From contig DAOUUD010000108.1 of NCBI GenBank assembly GCA_030668345.1, positions 1 to 6,170 on the forward strand: a stretch of DNA of 6,170 bases. The letters are read 5' to 3'. Shown here piece by piece: positions 1 to 6,156 of the stretch. The translations under genes were made by a program, and so were the position numbers. Origin of the DNA: Candidatus Cloacimonadota bacterium (GTDB lineage: Bacteria > Cloacimonadota > Cloacimonadia > Cloacimonadales > TCS61). Position 1 is the stretch's first letter. Each line of letters starts with the position of its first letter. The notes below the pieces were generated by a model. The model saw only the letters and a list, made by a program, of their open reading frames with translations, had not been told where the DNA came from and did not search any database.

Positions 1-660
1 ACTGATATTCTAATTGCGATCCTTATTCTAGGTTCCTTCTGGGGACTTTCGGAAGTTGTGCTTGGCAGTTTGTTTAAACAGGCAGGAATACCGTTCAGAA
101 CAGGGATATTGATAGGTATTGGAATGTATTTAATGGGCATTGCTGCAGGAAGCTATAAAAAATATTCTATGTTGGCAGGCATTGCTGTTATAGCAGTACT
201 CAGCAAGCTGATGGTGGTTCCTATCCTGGGTGTTTCGGTAATGTGCAAGGCAAATTCCTGTCTTGCTGTTCTGGTAGATGGATTAGCTCTTTTGGGTGTT
301 GCCACTCTTTTCAGAAAAAAGATCGGTAAAAATACTGGTTCCAGGATTATATGTGGATTAACAGCAGGTTTCTCAGCAGCGATTATTTTCTACTTTGCCG
401 GAATGAAAACTGCTCCCTGTCCGAATTTGCTTACTTATTCTCAACTGAGCGGATTCATATCCTATATGTTCAATAAAGGTCTGACCTGGATGATCTTTTC
501 AGGTGCTTTCTTTCCCTTAGGATATATTCTGGGAGAAAGGCTTAAAAAAACTGTAGTGAATCTAAGAATGAATAGACCTATATTTTATTATACTGCTTCA
601 TTAACTCTGATAGTTTGCTGCTGGACAGCAGTGGGACTGGCCATTTCTGCAGGATATTAA
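1..660 (+). CDS. Polytopic membrane protein of unknown function, 5'-truncated by the window edge
   Basis: The frame is open from base 1 to the TAA at 658-660, giving 219 visible residues; the true start lies to the left. The GTG at 58-60 is an internal Val codon within a hydrophobic stretch (GSFWGLSEVVLGSLF), so I do not take it as the start. By eye the protein has about seven hydrophobic segments separated by short basic loops (for example FRKKIGKN and GERLKKT), which indicates an integral inner-membrane protein. Notable residues are two cysteines in MCKANSC before the fourth segment, APCPN after the fifth, and a double Cys in the last segment. The small, Gly/Ala-rich helices recall S-components of ECF-type transporters, but I recognise no diagnostic motif. 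It ends 187 bases before apbE on the same strand, so a functional link to flavinylation is possible but unproven. Being a real membrane-protein gene is well supported; its function is unknown. Confidence 0.85.
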   Translation, partial: TDILIAILILGSFWGLSEVVLGSLFKQAGIPFRTGILIGIGMYLMGIAAGSYKKYSMLAGIAVIAVLSKLMVVPILGVSVMCKANSCLAVLVDGLALLGVATLFRKKIGKNTGSRIICGLTAGFSAAIIFYFAGMKTAPCPNLLTYSQLSGFISYMFNKGLTWMIFSGAFFPLGYILGERLKKTVVNLRMNRPIFYYTASLTLIVCCWTAVGLAISAGY

Positions 661-697
661 TATAATGATATAATTTGATATTGGTAATTGGTTTTTG

Positions 698-755
698 CAG
701 GTTACCAAACCGGTCTTCGTAAACTACGCCCCGACAGGCAGGGTTTGGTAACCTG
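698..755. repeat. 14-bp perfect inverted repeat in the gap before apbE
   Basis: The left arm CAGGTTACCAAACC (698-711) is the exact reverse complement of the right arm GGTTTGGTAACCTG (742-755). The 30-base loop contains a small nested palindrome, CGTA-AAC-TACG (718-728), and a GACAGGCAG stretch. No T-run follows the right arm, so it does not look like an intrinsic terminator. No target-site duplication is visible at the ends. The arm core GTTACCAAAC resembles the GTTACGAAAG core of the hairpin at 5234-5258. It is probably a copy of a dispersed palindromic repeat; an operator or RNA structure upstream of apbE is the alternative. The palindrome itself is certain and its role is not. Confidence 0.85.
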
Positions 756-791
756 AAGTAAAGTATAAAACTATATAATTTCGAACTATCA

Positions 792-797
792 TTGACA
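792..797 (+). promoter_or_regulatory. Possible promoter element (TTGACA) upstream of apbE
   Basis: A perfect TTGACA hexamer lies 50 bases before the apbE start. No good TATAAT-like hexamer sits 16-18 bases downstream; the region there reads TTCTCTG. A TATAAT at 774-779 is nearby but has no -35-like partner at the right spacing. In AT-rich DNA such matches occur by chance, so this is only a weak hint that apbE has its own promoter in the 187-base gap. Confidence 0.2.
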
Positions 798-847
798 AAT
801 AGTAATTACAAAATTCTCTGGAAATTAAATAATTTACAGGAAGATAG

Positions 848-1834
848 ATGAAAAAACGTGATGTAGTTAATATCACAATTTTAGTTGCTGTGATCGCATT
901 CGGTGCTATTTCATTTGCGAACAGGAAATATACCTTCTCTGATACAAAATTCCTGATGGATACGATAGTAGATATCAAAATAGAAACCAAGGATAAAGAC
1001 GCTGAATTTGCAATAGATGCTGCATTTGAGATAATAAATGAATACGAGAAAGTGCTTTCATTTTATGATCAAGATAGTGAACTCTGGAAATTCAATAATT
1101 CCATTACAAATAGCATGCCCTTGGATGAGGATTTGTTACAGGTCTTTTTTTTAAGTAAGCAACTCTATCATGATTCGGATTCGTTATATGATATAACAAT
1201 CGGTGTTTTATCTGAACTCTGGGATTTCAATAAGCTTCACATTCCTTCTGAAGATTCCATAAAAACAGCTCTGGAAAATGTTGGATTTGAAAAATTGACT
1301 CTTGAGGGAGTTCATTTGACCAAGGCAGAGGGAGTTAAGGTCAATCTGGGAAGCCTGGCAAAGGGTTTCATTATAGATAATGTAGTGGAATACCTGGTTT
1401 CGGAAGAAATAAAATCCGGCTTTGTAAATGCCGGGGGAGATATGCGTATTTTCGGGCAGAAGAAACCGCTGCGCATTGGTATCCAGCATCCTCGCAACAG
1501 CAGGAATGAATTGATAGGAGTGCTGAATATCAAAAATAAAGCTGTAGTTACATCCGGTGATTACGAGCGGTTTTTTGAACTGGATGGTAAGCGTTATCAT
1601 CACATTCTTAATCCCAAAACCGGCTATCCTGCCGAAGGTACGGTTTCGGTTACCGTTATTGCTCCAACTGCTCTTTTTGCAGATGCATATTCCACAGTAC
1701 TTTTCCTGATGGAACCGCAAAAAGCTATTGAATTGATCGATAGAACGGATATGCTGGAAGCTGTGATCTATTATTTAGAAGATTCAGAAATAAAAAAACT
1801 TGAATCGGATGGTATAAAGCATTATGTTAATTAG
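848..1834 (+). CDS. apbE: FAD:protein FMN transferase (ApbE family), membrane-anchored
   Basis: ApbE enzymes cleave FAD and attach FMN through a phosphoester bond to Thr/Ser of target proteins, usually outside the cytoplasmic membrane (for example RnfG, NqrC and FMN-binding domain proteins). The 328 residues match the family's usual length. Residues 9-24 are a hydrophobic helix after MKKRD, consistent with a signal anchor; there is no lipobox Cys, unlike many family members that are lipoproteins. Family signatures appear in order: MDTIVDI (37-43, the usual M-G-T start of the domain), LSFYDQDSEL (70-79), LGSLAKGFIID (167-177), NAGGDMRIFG (194-203), TSGDYERFF (235-243), HHILNPKTGYPA (251-262) and ADAYSTVLF (278-286), where D279 and T283 fit the Mg-binding positions. 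The start is supported by AGGAAG at 838-843. It is followed after 43 bases by folE2. No FMN target motif (D-G-[AS]-T type) was seen in the neighbouring proteins, so its substrate must lie elsewhere. Confidence 0.95.
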   Translation: MKKRDVVNITILVAVIAFGAISFANRKYTFSDTKFLMDTIVDIKIETKDKDAEFAIDAAFEIINEYEKVLSFYDQDSELWKFNNSITNSMPLDEDLLQVFFLSKQLYHDSDSLYDITIGVLSELWDFNKLHIPSEDSIKTALENVGFEKLTLEGVHLTKAEGVKVNLGSLAKGFIIDNVVEYLVSEEIKSGFVNAGGDMRIFGQKKPLRIGIQHPRNSRNELIGVLNIKNKAVVTSGDYERFFELDGKRYHHILNPKTGYPAEGTVSVTVIAPTALFADAYSTVLFLMEPQKAIELIDRTDMLEAVIYYLEDSEIKKLESDGIKHYVN

Positions 1835-1866
1835 TGTCATTCCCATGAAAATGGGAATCCATGAAA
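1835..1866. repeat. ATTCCC-N8-GGGAAT hairpin repeat between apbE and folE2
   Basis: ATTCCCAT (1839-1846) pairs perfectly with ATGGGAAT (1851-1858) around a GAAA loop, giving an 8-bp stem with a GNRA-type tetraloop. The core ATTCCC-N8-GGGAAT has exactly the form of the dispersed repeat known as dRS3 in Neisseria, and the flanks (GTGTC before, CCATGAA after) fit similar GTCATTCCC...GGGAATCCA repeats seen in many bacterial genomes. It starts just after the apbE stop and ends before the folE2 ribosome binding site. Its frame translation, SVIPMKMGIH, is a typical repeat-derived peptide. It lies inside the presumed operon and has no T-run, so it is not an evident terminator. Confidence 0.75.
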
Positions 1867-1870
1867 AGGA
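1866..1870 (+). promoter_or_regulatory. Ribosome binding site that fixes the folE2 start
   Basis: AAGGA at 1866-1870 lies 7 bases before the ATG at 1878. The alternative in-frame start at 1824 lies inside the end of apbE and reads through the hairpin repeat, so this site favours 1878. Confidence 0.7.
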
Positions 1871-1877
1871 AAAAGAT

Positions 1878-2663
1878 ATGAAAAACAAGATCGATATTCA
1901 GAGTCAGGAAGATAAAAGAAAAGTAACGATAGATAAAGTAGGTGTGAAAAATGTGCGCTACCCGATAATTGTGGAAGATCGTGAAAACGTCACACAAAAC
2001 ACAGTAGCAGATCTTAACCTTTTCGTGGAATTACCACACCGGCACCGTGGTACACATATGAGCAGGTTCCTGGAAGTATTGAACCATTTTCATAAAGAGA
2101 ATTTTATCAACAAACTTCCCGAATTTTTGCAGGATCTGAAAAAAGCATTAAATGCAGATGCTTCTTATATAACCATGAATTTCCCGTATTTTATTAAGAA
2201 AAAAGCACCCGTTTCAAAAACTGAATCTTTACTTTCCTACAATTGCTTTTTTGAAGCTTCCCTGAAAAAAGACTTTCGTCTGGTCATCGGAGTGGAAGTG
2301 CCGGTTACTACGCTGTGTCCCTGCTCAAAAGAGATCAGCGATTATGGTGCGCACAGTCAGCGATCGAATGTTATCGTGAAGCTCACCTTCAATAAATTCA
2401 TCTGGCTGGAAGAGATCATCGAGATCATCGAATCCAGTGCCAGTAGTGAAATATATCCACTGCTAAAAAGAGAGGATGAAAAATTTGTAACCGAAAAAGC
2501 GTATGACAATCCTGCTTTTGTGGAAGATATTGTGCGTGAAATAACACTGAAATTGCAGAAAGACGAACGGGTGGATTGGTTCATTGTTGAATCGGAAAAC
2601 CTGGAATCCATCCATAAACACAATGCATATGCCTGCGTGGAAAGGAATAAAAAAGAAAAATGA
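1878..2663 (+). CDS. folE2: GTP cyclohydrolase I, type IB (FolE2/MptA-like)
   Basis: FolE2 converts GTP to 7,8-dihydroneopterin triphosphate, the first step of tetrahydrofolate and 7-deazaguanine (queuosine) synthesis. It is a cytoplasmic metalloenzyme of the tunnelling fold, unrelated in sequence to classical FolE. The 261 residues fit the family. Signatures include DIQSQ (6-10), VGVKNVRYPI (21-30), RGTHMSRF (57-64) and the strong block TLCPCSKEISDYGAHSQRS (145-163). C147 and H159 in that block fit the catalytic/metal residues of the family, and a late His pair (H246, H248) lies in SIHKHNAY. I chose the ATG at 1878 because conserved sequence begins with it, an AAGGA precedes it, and the 18 extra codons back to 1824 translate a dispersed repeat. 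The stop overlaps the next start as ATGA. FolE2 often serves as the zinc-sparing alternative to FolE; no Zur-like site is evident here. Confidence 0.95.
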   Translation: MKNKIDIQSQEDKRKVTIDKVGVKNVRYPIIVEDRENVTQNTVADLNLFVELPHRHRGTHMSRFLEVLNHFHKENFINKLPEFLQDLKKALNADASYITMNFPYFIKKKAPVSKTESLLSYNCFFEASLKKDFRLVIGVEVPVTTLCPCSKEISDYGAHSQRSNVIVKLTFNKFIWLEEIIEIIESSASSEIYPLLKREDEKFVTEKAYDNPAFVEDIVREITLKLQKDERVDWFIVESENLESIHKHNAYACVERNKKEK

Positions 2664-5188
2664 ATGTAACTTCCACAACACTTGAAAATGGCTTTAAAAT
2701 AATTTTTGCCACAGATAATTCAAATCCCCTGGTCTGTTTACAGCTATATGTTCGCATGGGTTCTGCCTGGGAAAAGAAAGAAGAAGCAGGATATTCACAT
2801 TTCATGGAACACCTGGTTTTTAAATCCACTCAAAAATTCCCGCAGAATTCCATTATGGAAAGAGTAACTTTTCTGGGTGGGTCCATTAATGCCTATACGG
2901 AATATGATACTACCTGTTTCTATATTACTTTACCTTCTTCATTCACAAAGGAAAGCATCGAGATTCTCTCGGAATTGGCTATTCACGCTAATTACAGCCA
3001 ACAGGATTTTGCTTTTGAAAAGAAAGTGATAATTGAGGAATTGAAACAATTTAAAAATGATCCTGAAGAAGCTTTTATAGAGTACATGGCACAGCATTAT
3101 TTCCAGGAAAATCCCTACAGGAATCCAATTGTCGGGAATCTGGAATCGATCTCCAAAGCTACACCGGAAGAATTAAAAACTTTTTACAAAAAATATTATT
3201 CGCCAGAGAATACCTTCCTGGTTGTAAGCGGAGATATCAGTGAAGAAAAAGTTCTGAATGAAGTGGAAAAATATTTTGGAAATTGGCAGAAAGTAAAATG
3301 CCATAAACCTCAAAAATATAAAGAGAACTTTGAAGTAAAGCCTGCTATTTTTTCTTATAAGAAGAACATTTCCAATGATATGTTAGCTTTTGTGCTGCCC
3401 GATCTTTCCGAAACCAATCCAGATTCTTATGCCTTATCCTTAGCAATTAAAGCTTTTACTATCGGGAAGAACTCCCGGCTTTACACAAGGCTTTTCAATG
3501 AAGAGAAGCTCATAGACGGCTTAAAAGTTCATTCATTGAGCGGTATAAATGATGGTGCTTCCATAATTCTGGTAATGCCCAAACAGAACGCAGATCTGAT
3601 GGATATCTGCCGCATCTTCCTGGAAGAATTGGAAATGCTCAATCGTTTTAGTTTGAATGAAATAGAGTTGGAAGATAACAAAAAAGAATTGATCTTTTAC
3701 TTTCGTTATGCTTTTGAATATGTAGAGACGCTGGCTGCCAGCCTGGGAAGTGAAGAAGTTCTTACTGGATTTGAGAAATTATTTGAATATCCTGATATTA
3801 TCCGGAACTTAGAAAAAGCAGATATTCAGAAAGTAATTTCAAAATTTTTAAATAAGGATCATTTGCATATCTTTCATTGCGGATGCAGGAAATTTCCGCA
3901 GGGAAAAATCGCAAAACTACTGAAATCCATCCCTGCATCTTTGATGAAAACAGTACCGCAGAAAAATTTCTTTGAAACTGAACTTGATAATGGCATGAAG
4001 ATCCTATTGAAAAAAGTTAAGGGTAAACCCACCATCGGTGTATCTCTTTCCTATGAAGTATCTCAACTGAATGAAAGCAGTGAAAATCGAGGGATAAACC
4101 TGTTTACTTCAGGTTTAATGCTTTACGGTAATAAAAAAAGAAATTATCAACAATTTTTGAACTATTGCACTTCCAACGGTATTCAATTTAGTATCAATCC
4201 GCAGATGGAAACCACCACTGTACGACTGAAATGTTTTAGTGAAATACTGCCGGTGAGCCTGGAATTGCTTTCCGAGGTTGTATTAACTCCTACATTCCCG
4301 ACTGATTATTTCCATAATCTGCAGCAAACTTACATAAGCAGTTTGGATAGAGTACGTGACTTTCCAAATCAATATGCTGTTAAACTTTGGAAGGATATGA
4401 TCTTCGGTAAGAATAGCAACATGATAAACCGGACCGGTTCTAAAACTTCTATCAGGAATATCAGTTTAAAGCAGATAAAAAACTGGTATGAAACGCATTA
4501 CCATCCACAGAATATGTCGCTGGCTTTAGTAGGTGATTTCGATTTTGAAAAGGTGCTGCAAAATAGCGAAAAACTGTTTGTGAGCGGCAAAAAAAAATAC
4601 AGGCAATTTGATCAAAAACCCATGATCACAGCCGGTAAAACAAGATGGAAACGTACCAGGAAAGGTCTGGATCAATCAGTTATTATCCTGGGTGGATATG
4701 GATGTAATGTGCGTGAAAGTGACAAGAACACAGCCTTTCATGTATTAGCTCAAATAATTGGCGGAGATACTAATTCTATCCTGTTCAACGAATTAAGAGA
4801 AAAAAGAGGGTTAGCTTATTCTGTGGAATTTAATCTGTATTCTATTCGTTCCACCGGATATTGGACAGCTTCTGCAATTGTAGATAAAAGCAGGGAGAAA
4901 GAATCTATCGAGCTTATCTGTTCACTTTTACAGGATATCAAGAAAAATGGTATTTCCGGAAAGGATCTTGAAAAAACAAAGAATTATATTCGCGGTCAAC
5001 AGTTAATGGATGAAGAAAGTATGCTGAATCAGGCACAAACACTCTCCATCCTGGAAGCGATAGGTTTTGGTTATGAGTATTACCTTGGTAGAGAAGAACG
5101 TTTGAAAAAAGTAAATTTGAAAGCTCTTCATGAAATTGCAGAAGAATATTTTAATGAAAGCGATTATTATATTCACGTACTATCGTAA
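2660..5188 (+). CDS. Two-domain M16 family zinc metallopeptidase
   Basis: M16 (pitrilysin/insulinase/processing-peptidase) enzymes degrade peptides inside a clam-shell chamber. The 842 residues hold two tandem M16 units. In the N-terminal unit the inverted zinc motif is HFMEH (H47, E50, H51), with E127 in VIIEEL at the expected distance for the third ligand. The second unit starts near residue 436 (FFETELDNGMKILL), repeating the opening TTLENGFKII. There the metal residues are lost: by alignment L481, S484 and G485 replace H, E, H. The Arg/Tyr substrate-binding motif shows the reverse pattern: canonical in the second unit (LREKRGLAYSV, R716 and Y720) and degenerate in the first (LFNEEKLIDGL, 278-288). 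The protein is therefore one active subunit and one partner subunit fused, as in single-chain M16 enzymes. No signal peptide is visible, so it is probably cytoplasmic. The ATG overlaps the folE2 stop by 4 bases; AAAGGA at 2641-2646 is rather distant (13 bases), fitting translational coupling. The substrate is unknown. Confidence 0.93.
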   Translation: MNVTSTTLENGFKIIFATDNSNPLVCLQLYVRMGSAWEKKEEAGYSHFMEHLVFKSTQKFPQNSIMERVTFLGGSINAYTEYDTTCFYITLPSSFTKESIEILSELAIHANYSQQDFAFEKKVIIEELKQFKNDPEEAFIEYMAQHYFQENPYRNPIVGNLESISKATPEELKTFYKKYYSPENTFLVVSGDISEEKVLNEVEKYFGNWQKVKCHKPQKYKENFEVKPAIFSYKKNISNDMLAFVLPDLSETNPDSYALSLAIKAFTIGKNSRLYTRLFNEEKLIDGLKVHSLSGINDGASIILVMPKQNADLMDICRIFLEELEMLNRFSLNEIELEDNKKELIFYFRYAFEYVETLAASLGSEEVLTGFEKLFEYPDIIRNLEKADIQKVISKFLNKDHLHIFHCGCRKFPQGKIAKLLKSIPASLMKTVPQKNFFETELDNGMKILLKKVKGKPTIGVSLSYEVSQLNESSENRGINLFTSGLMLYGNKKRNYQQFLNYCTSNGIQFSINPQMETTTVRLKCFSEILPVSLELLSEVVLTPTFPTDYFHNLQQTYISSLDRVRDFPNQYAVKLWKDMIFGKNSNMINRTGSKTSIRNISLKQIKNWYETHYHPQNMSLALVGDFDFEKVLQNSEKLFVSGKKKYRQFDQKPMITAGKTRWKRTRKGLDQSVIILGGYGCNVRESDKNTAFHVLAQIIGGDTNSILFNELREKRGLAYSVEFNLYSIRSTGYWTASAIVDKSREKESIELICSLLQDIKKNGISGKDLEKTKNYIRGQQLMDEESMLNQAQTLSILEAIGFGYEYYLGREERLKKVNLKALHEIAEEYFNESDYYIHVLS

Positions 5189-5233
5189 TAGAAAAAATTT
5201 TGAGGAAGATTATAGTGAAATTCCAAATTTTTG

Positions 5234-5258
5234 TGTTACGAAAGAGACTTTCGTAACA
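5234..5258. repeat. 11-bp perfect hairpin downstream of the M16 peptidase gene
   Basis: TGTTACGAAAG (5234-5244) and CTTTCGTAACA (5248-5258) are exact reverse complements around a 3-base loop, AGA. It starts 46 bases after the peptidase stop codon. No T-run follows immediately, although a weaker 6-bp stem AAGCAA (5258-5263) / TTGCTT (5276-5281) leads into a T-rich CTTTTCTT, so transcription might end here. The core GTTACGAAAG differs from the arm core at 701-710 at two positions, both compensated on the other arm. It is probably a dispersed palindromic repeat, with an imperfect terminator role possible. Confidence 0.8.
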
Positions 5259-5289
5259 AGCAATAAAATCTCGTCTTGCTTTTCTTATG

Positions 5290-5329
5290 TTCCCTCTATT
5301 TGATGGAAGAGAGGGACAGCAGGGTGAGT
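5290..5329. repeat. Repeat-like palindrome CCCTCT...AGAGGGACAG upstream of the sirtuin gene
   Basis: TCCCTCT (5291-5297) pairs with AGAGGGA (5310-5316) across 12 bases and is followed by CAGCAGGGTGAG. The layout, a CCCTC palindrome followed by an AGGGTGAG tail, resembles degenerate copies of a palindromic repeat common between genes in many bacteria. It also contains an in-frame ATG (5303) for the sirtuin frame, with no Shine-Dalgarno sequence before it. The inverted repeat is seen directly; assignment to a repeat family is from memory and tentative. Confidence 0.5.
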
Positions 5330-5331
5330 TT

Positions 5332-5338
5332 AAGGAAG
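5332..5338 (+). promoter_or_regulatory. Ribosome binding site that fixes the sirtuin start
   Basis: AAGGAAG lies just before the ATG at 5342, with 5 bases between AAGGA and the start codon. The upstream in-frame candidates (TTG at 5276, ATG at 5303) have no comparable site and lie in repeat or hairpin sequence. Confidence 0.7.
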
Positions 5339-5341
5339 ATA

Positions 5342-6061
5342 ATGAACACGAAATTCAGATTTAAAAAGGAAGACAGAATTATCGTCCTTACCGGTGCTGG
5401 TATCAGTGCTGAATCCGGTTTAAAAACATTTCGTGATAATGATGGATTGTGGGAAGAACACCGCGTGGAAGAAGTGGCAACACCACAGGCTTTTCAGAAA
5501 AATCCGGAAATGGTTTGGAGATTCTACAAGCAGCGTTATTTTCAATTGGACGAAGTTAAACCCAATCCCGGACATTATGCTTTAAAAGAACTGGAAGAAT
5601 ACCTGGGAAAGAACTTTTTCATTATCACTCAGAATGTTGATGGGTTGCACCGGCAGGCGGGTAATGAAAGAGTACTGGAAATGCACGGATCTTTACGAAG
5701 TTGTTTTTGCAGTAAATGTTATGCTCATTTTAAAATGAAAGAAATAGATTTGAAACCTTCTATTCCACAATGTAGCAGTTGTGGGGGAGCGCTCAGACCG
5801 GATATTGTCTGGTTTGGTGAAATACCATACTTCCTGGATGAAATTGATAAAATACTCAAAAAAGTGAATTATTTTCTGGTGGTGGGAACCAGCGGTTCCG
5901 TGCAACCGGCTGCCAGCCTTGTTTATCTTGCAAAAAGGTATGGTGCAGCTACCATCGGAGTGAATCTGGCAGAACCAGAAAATATGCATTATATAGATGA
6001 ATTTCACAAAGGAAAATCGGGGGAGATACTGCCTGGCTTGGTGAAAAAGTGGATTGGATGA
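5342..6061 (+). CDS. cobB: NAD-dependent protein deacylase, class III sirtuin (CobB/SIRT5-like)
   Basis: Sirtuins remove acyl groups from lysine using NAD+, releasing nicotinamide and O-acyl-ADP-ribose; bacterial members tune metabolic enzymes in the cytoplasm. From the ATG at 5342 the product has 239 residues, typical of a minimal bacterial sirtuin. Motifs in order: TGAGISAESGL (17-27) and TFRD (29-32) for NAD binding, FYKQRYF (61-67), TQNVDGLH (96-103), catalytic H115 in EMHG, a zinc site from C123-x2-C126 and C144-x2-C147, VWFGE (156-160), VGTSG (181-185) and VNLAEPE (207-213). Y62 and R65 match the Tyr-x2-Arg pair that binds the carboxylate of succinyl or malonyl lysine in E. coli CobB (Y92/R95) and human SIRT5 (Y102/R105), so desuccinylase/demalonylase activity is likely besides deacetylation. 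C121 is an extra Cys beside the zinc site. The start is chosen on the AAGGAAG site and on where family similarity begins. It lies 153 bases after the peptidase gene and may be a separate transcript. Confidence 0.95.
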   Translation: MNTKFRFKKEDRIIVLTGAGISAESGLKTFRDNDGLWEEHRVEEVATPQAFQKNPEMVWRFYKQRYFQLDEVKPNPGHYALKELEEYLGKNFFIITQNVDGLHRQAGNERVLEMHGSLRSCFCSKCYAHFKMKEIDLKPSIPQCSSCGGALRPDIVWFGEIPYFLDEIDKILKKVNYFLVVGTSGSVQPAASLVYLAKRYGAATIGVNLAEPENMHYIDEFHKGKSGEILPGLVKKWIG

Positions 6062-6156
6062 TCACTTTACAACATCTTCTTGCACGAATTCTTGGGGGAG
6101 ATGTAGGAAAGTTTGGTTTAAGAAAAGGTGAGAGAAACTTTCCCAAAGCCAGTTAG
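6058..6156 (+). CDS. Doubtful 32-codon open frame overlapping the sirtuin stop
   Basis: An ATG at 6058 overlaps the sirtuin TGA as ATGA and opens a frame of 32 codons ending in TAG at 6154-6156. The product would be basic (MITLQHLLARILGG at its start) with no recognised domain, signal peptide or clear membrane segment. The 4-base overlap is the arrangement seen for coupled genes and a GG-rich region precedes it, but the frame is short and its second half is covered by an inverted repeat (6106-6143). It may be a real small protein, a truncated gene remnant, or chance. No function is proposed. Confidence 0.2.
   Translation: MITLQHLLARILGGDVGKFGLRKGERNFPKAS
6106..6143. repeat. 9-bp inverted repeat near the right edge
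   Basis: GGAAAGTTT (6106-6114) and AAACTTTCC (6135-6143) are exact reverse complements around a 20-base loop. It begins 45 bases after the sirtuin stop codon. No T-run follows, so termination is not well supported; it may be part of a further dispersed repeat that continues past the window. Confidence 0.5.

Noticed and set aside
698..755. Inverted repeat as an intrinsic terminator of the membrane-protein gene
   Set aside because: The 30-base loop is long and no T-run follows the right arm; the only T-run (692-696) precedes the left arm.
698..755. Inverted repeat as a miniature transposon (MITE)
   Set aside because: The element is only 58 bases long and no target-site duplication is visible at its ends.
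724..990. 88-codon open frame on the minus strand across the apbE 5' end
   Set aside because: It overlaps the inverted repeat and the strong apbE start region, and its translation resembles no known family.
1208..1720. 170-codon open frame on the minus strand inside apbE
   Set aside because: It lies wholly antisense to conserved ApbE motifs and shows no recognisable domain; a by-product of codon use.
2411..2429. Tandem GAGATCATC repeat in folE2
   Set aside because: Two copies only, encoding EIIEII within a normal helix of FolE2; no sign of an expanded repeat.
4589..4597. A9 tract inside the M16 gene, considered as a phase-variation or slippage site
   Set aside because: It reads in frame as Lys codons (SGKKKY), the frame is intact on both sides, and such A-runs are expected in AT-rich coding DNA. 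The same holds for the T8 run at 1145-1152 in apbE.
5214..5256. Small frame from GTG 5214 with an upstream GAGGAAG
   Set aside because: Only 13 codons, ending inside the hairpin repeat; too little to support a gene.
5693..6146. Two minus-strand open frames (5693-6007 and 5949-6146) over the sirtuin 3' half and the right edge
   Set aside because: They are mostly antisense to the zinc site and NAD-binding motifs of the sirtuin, with no independent evidence of coding.
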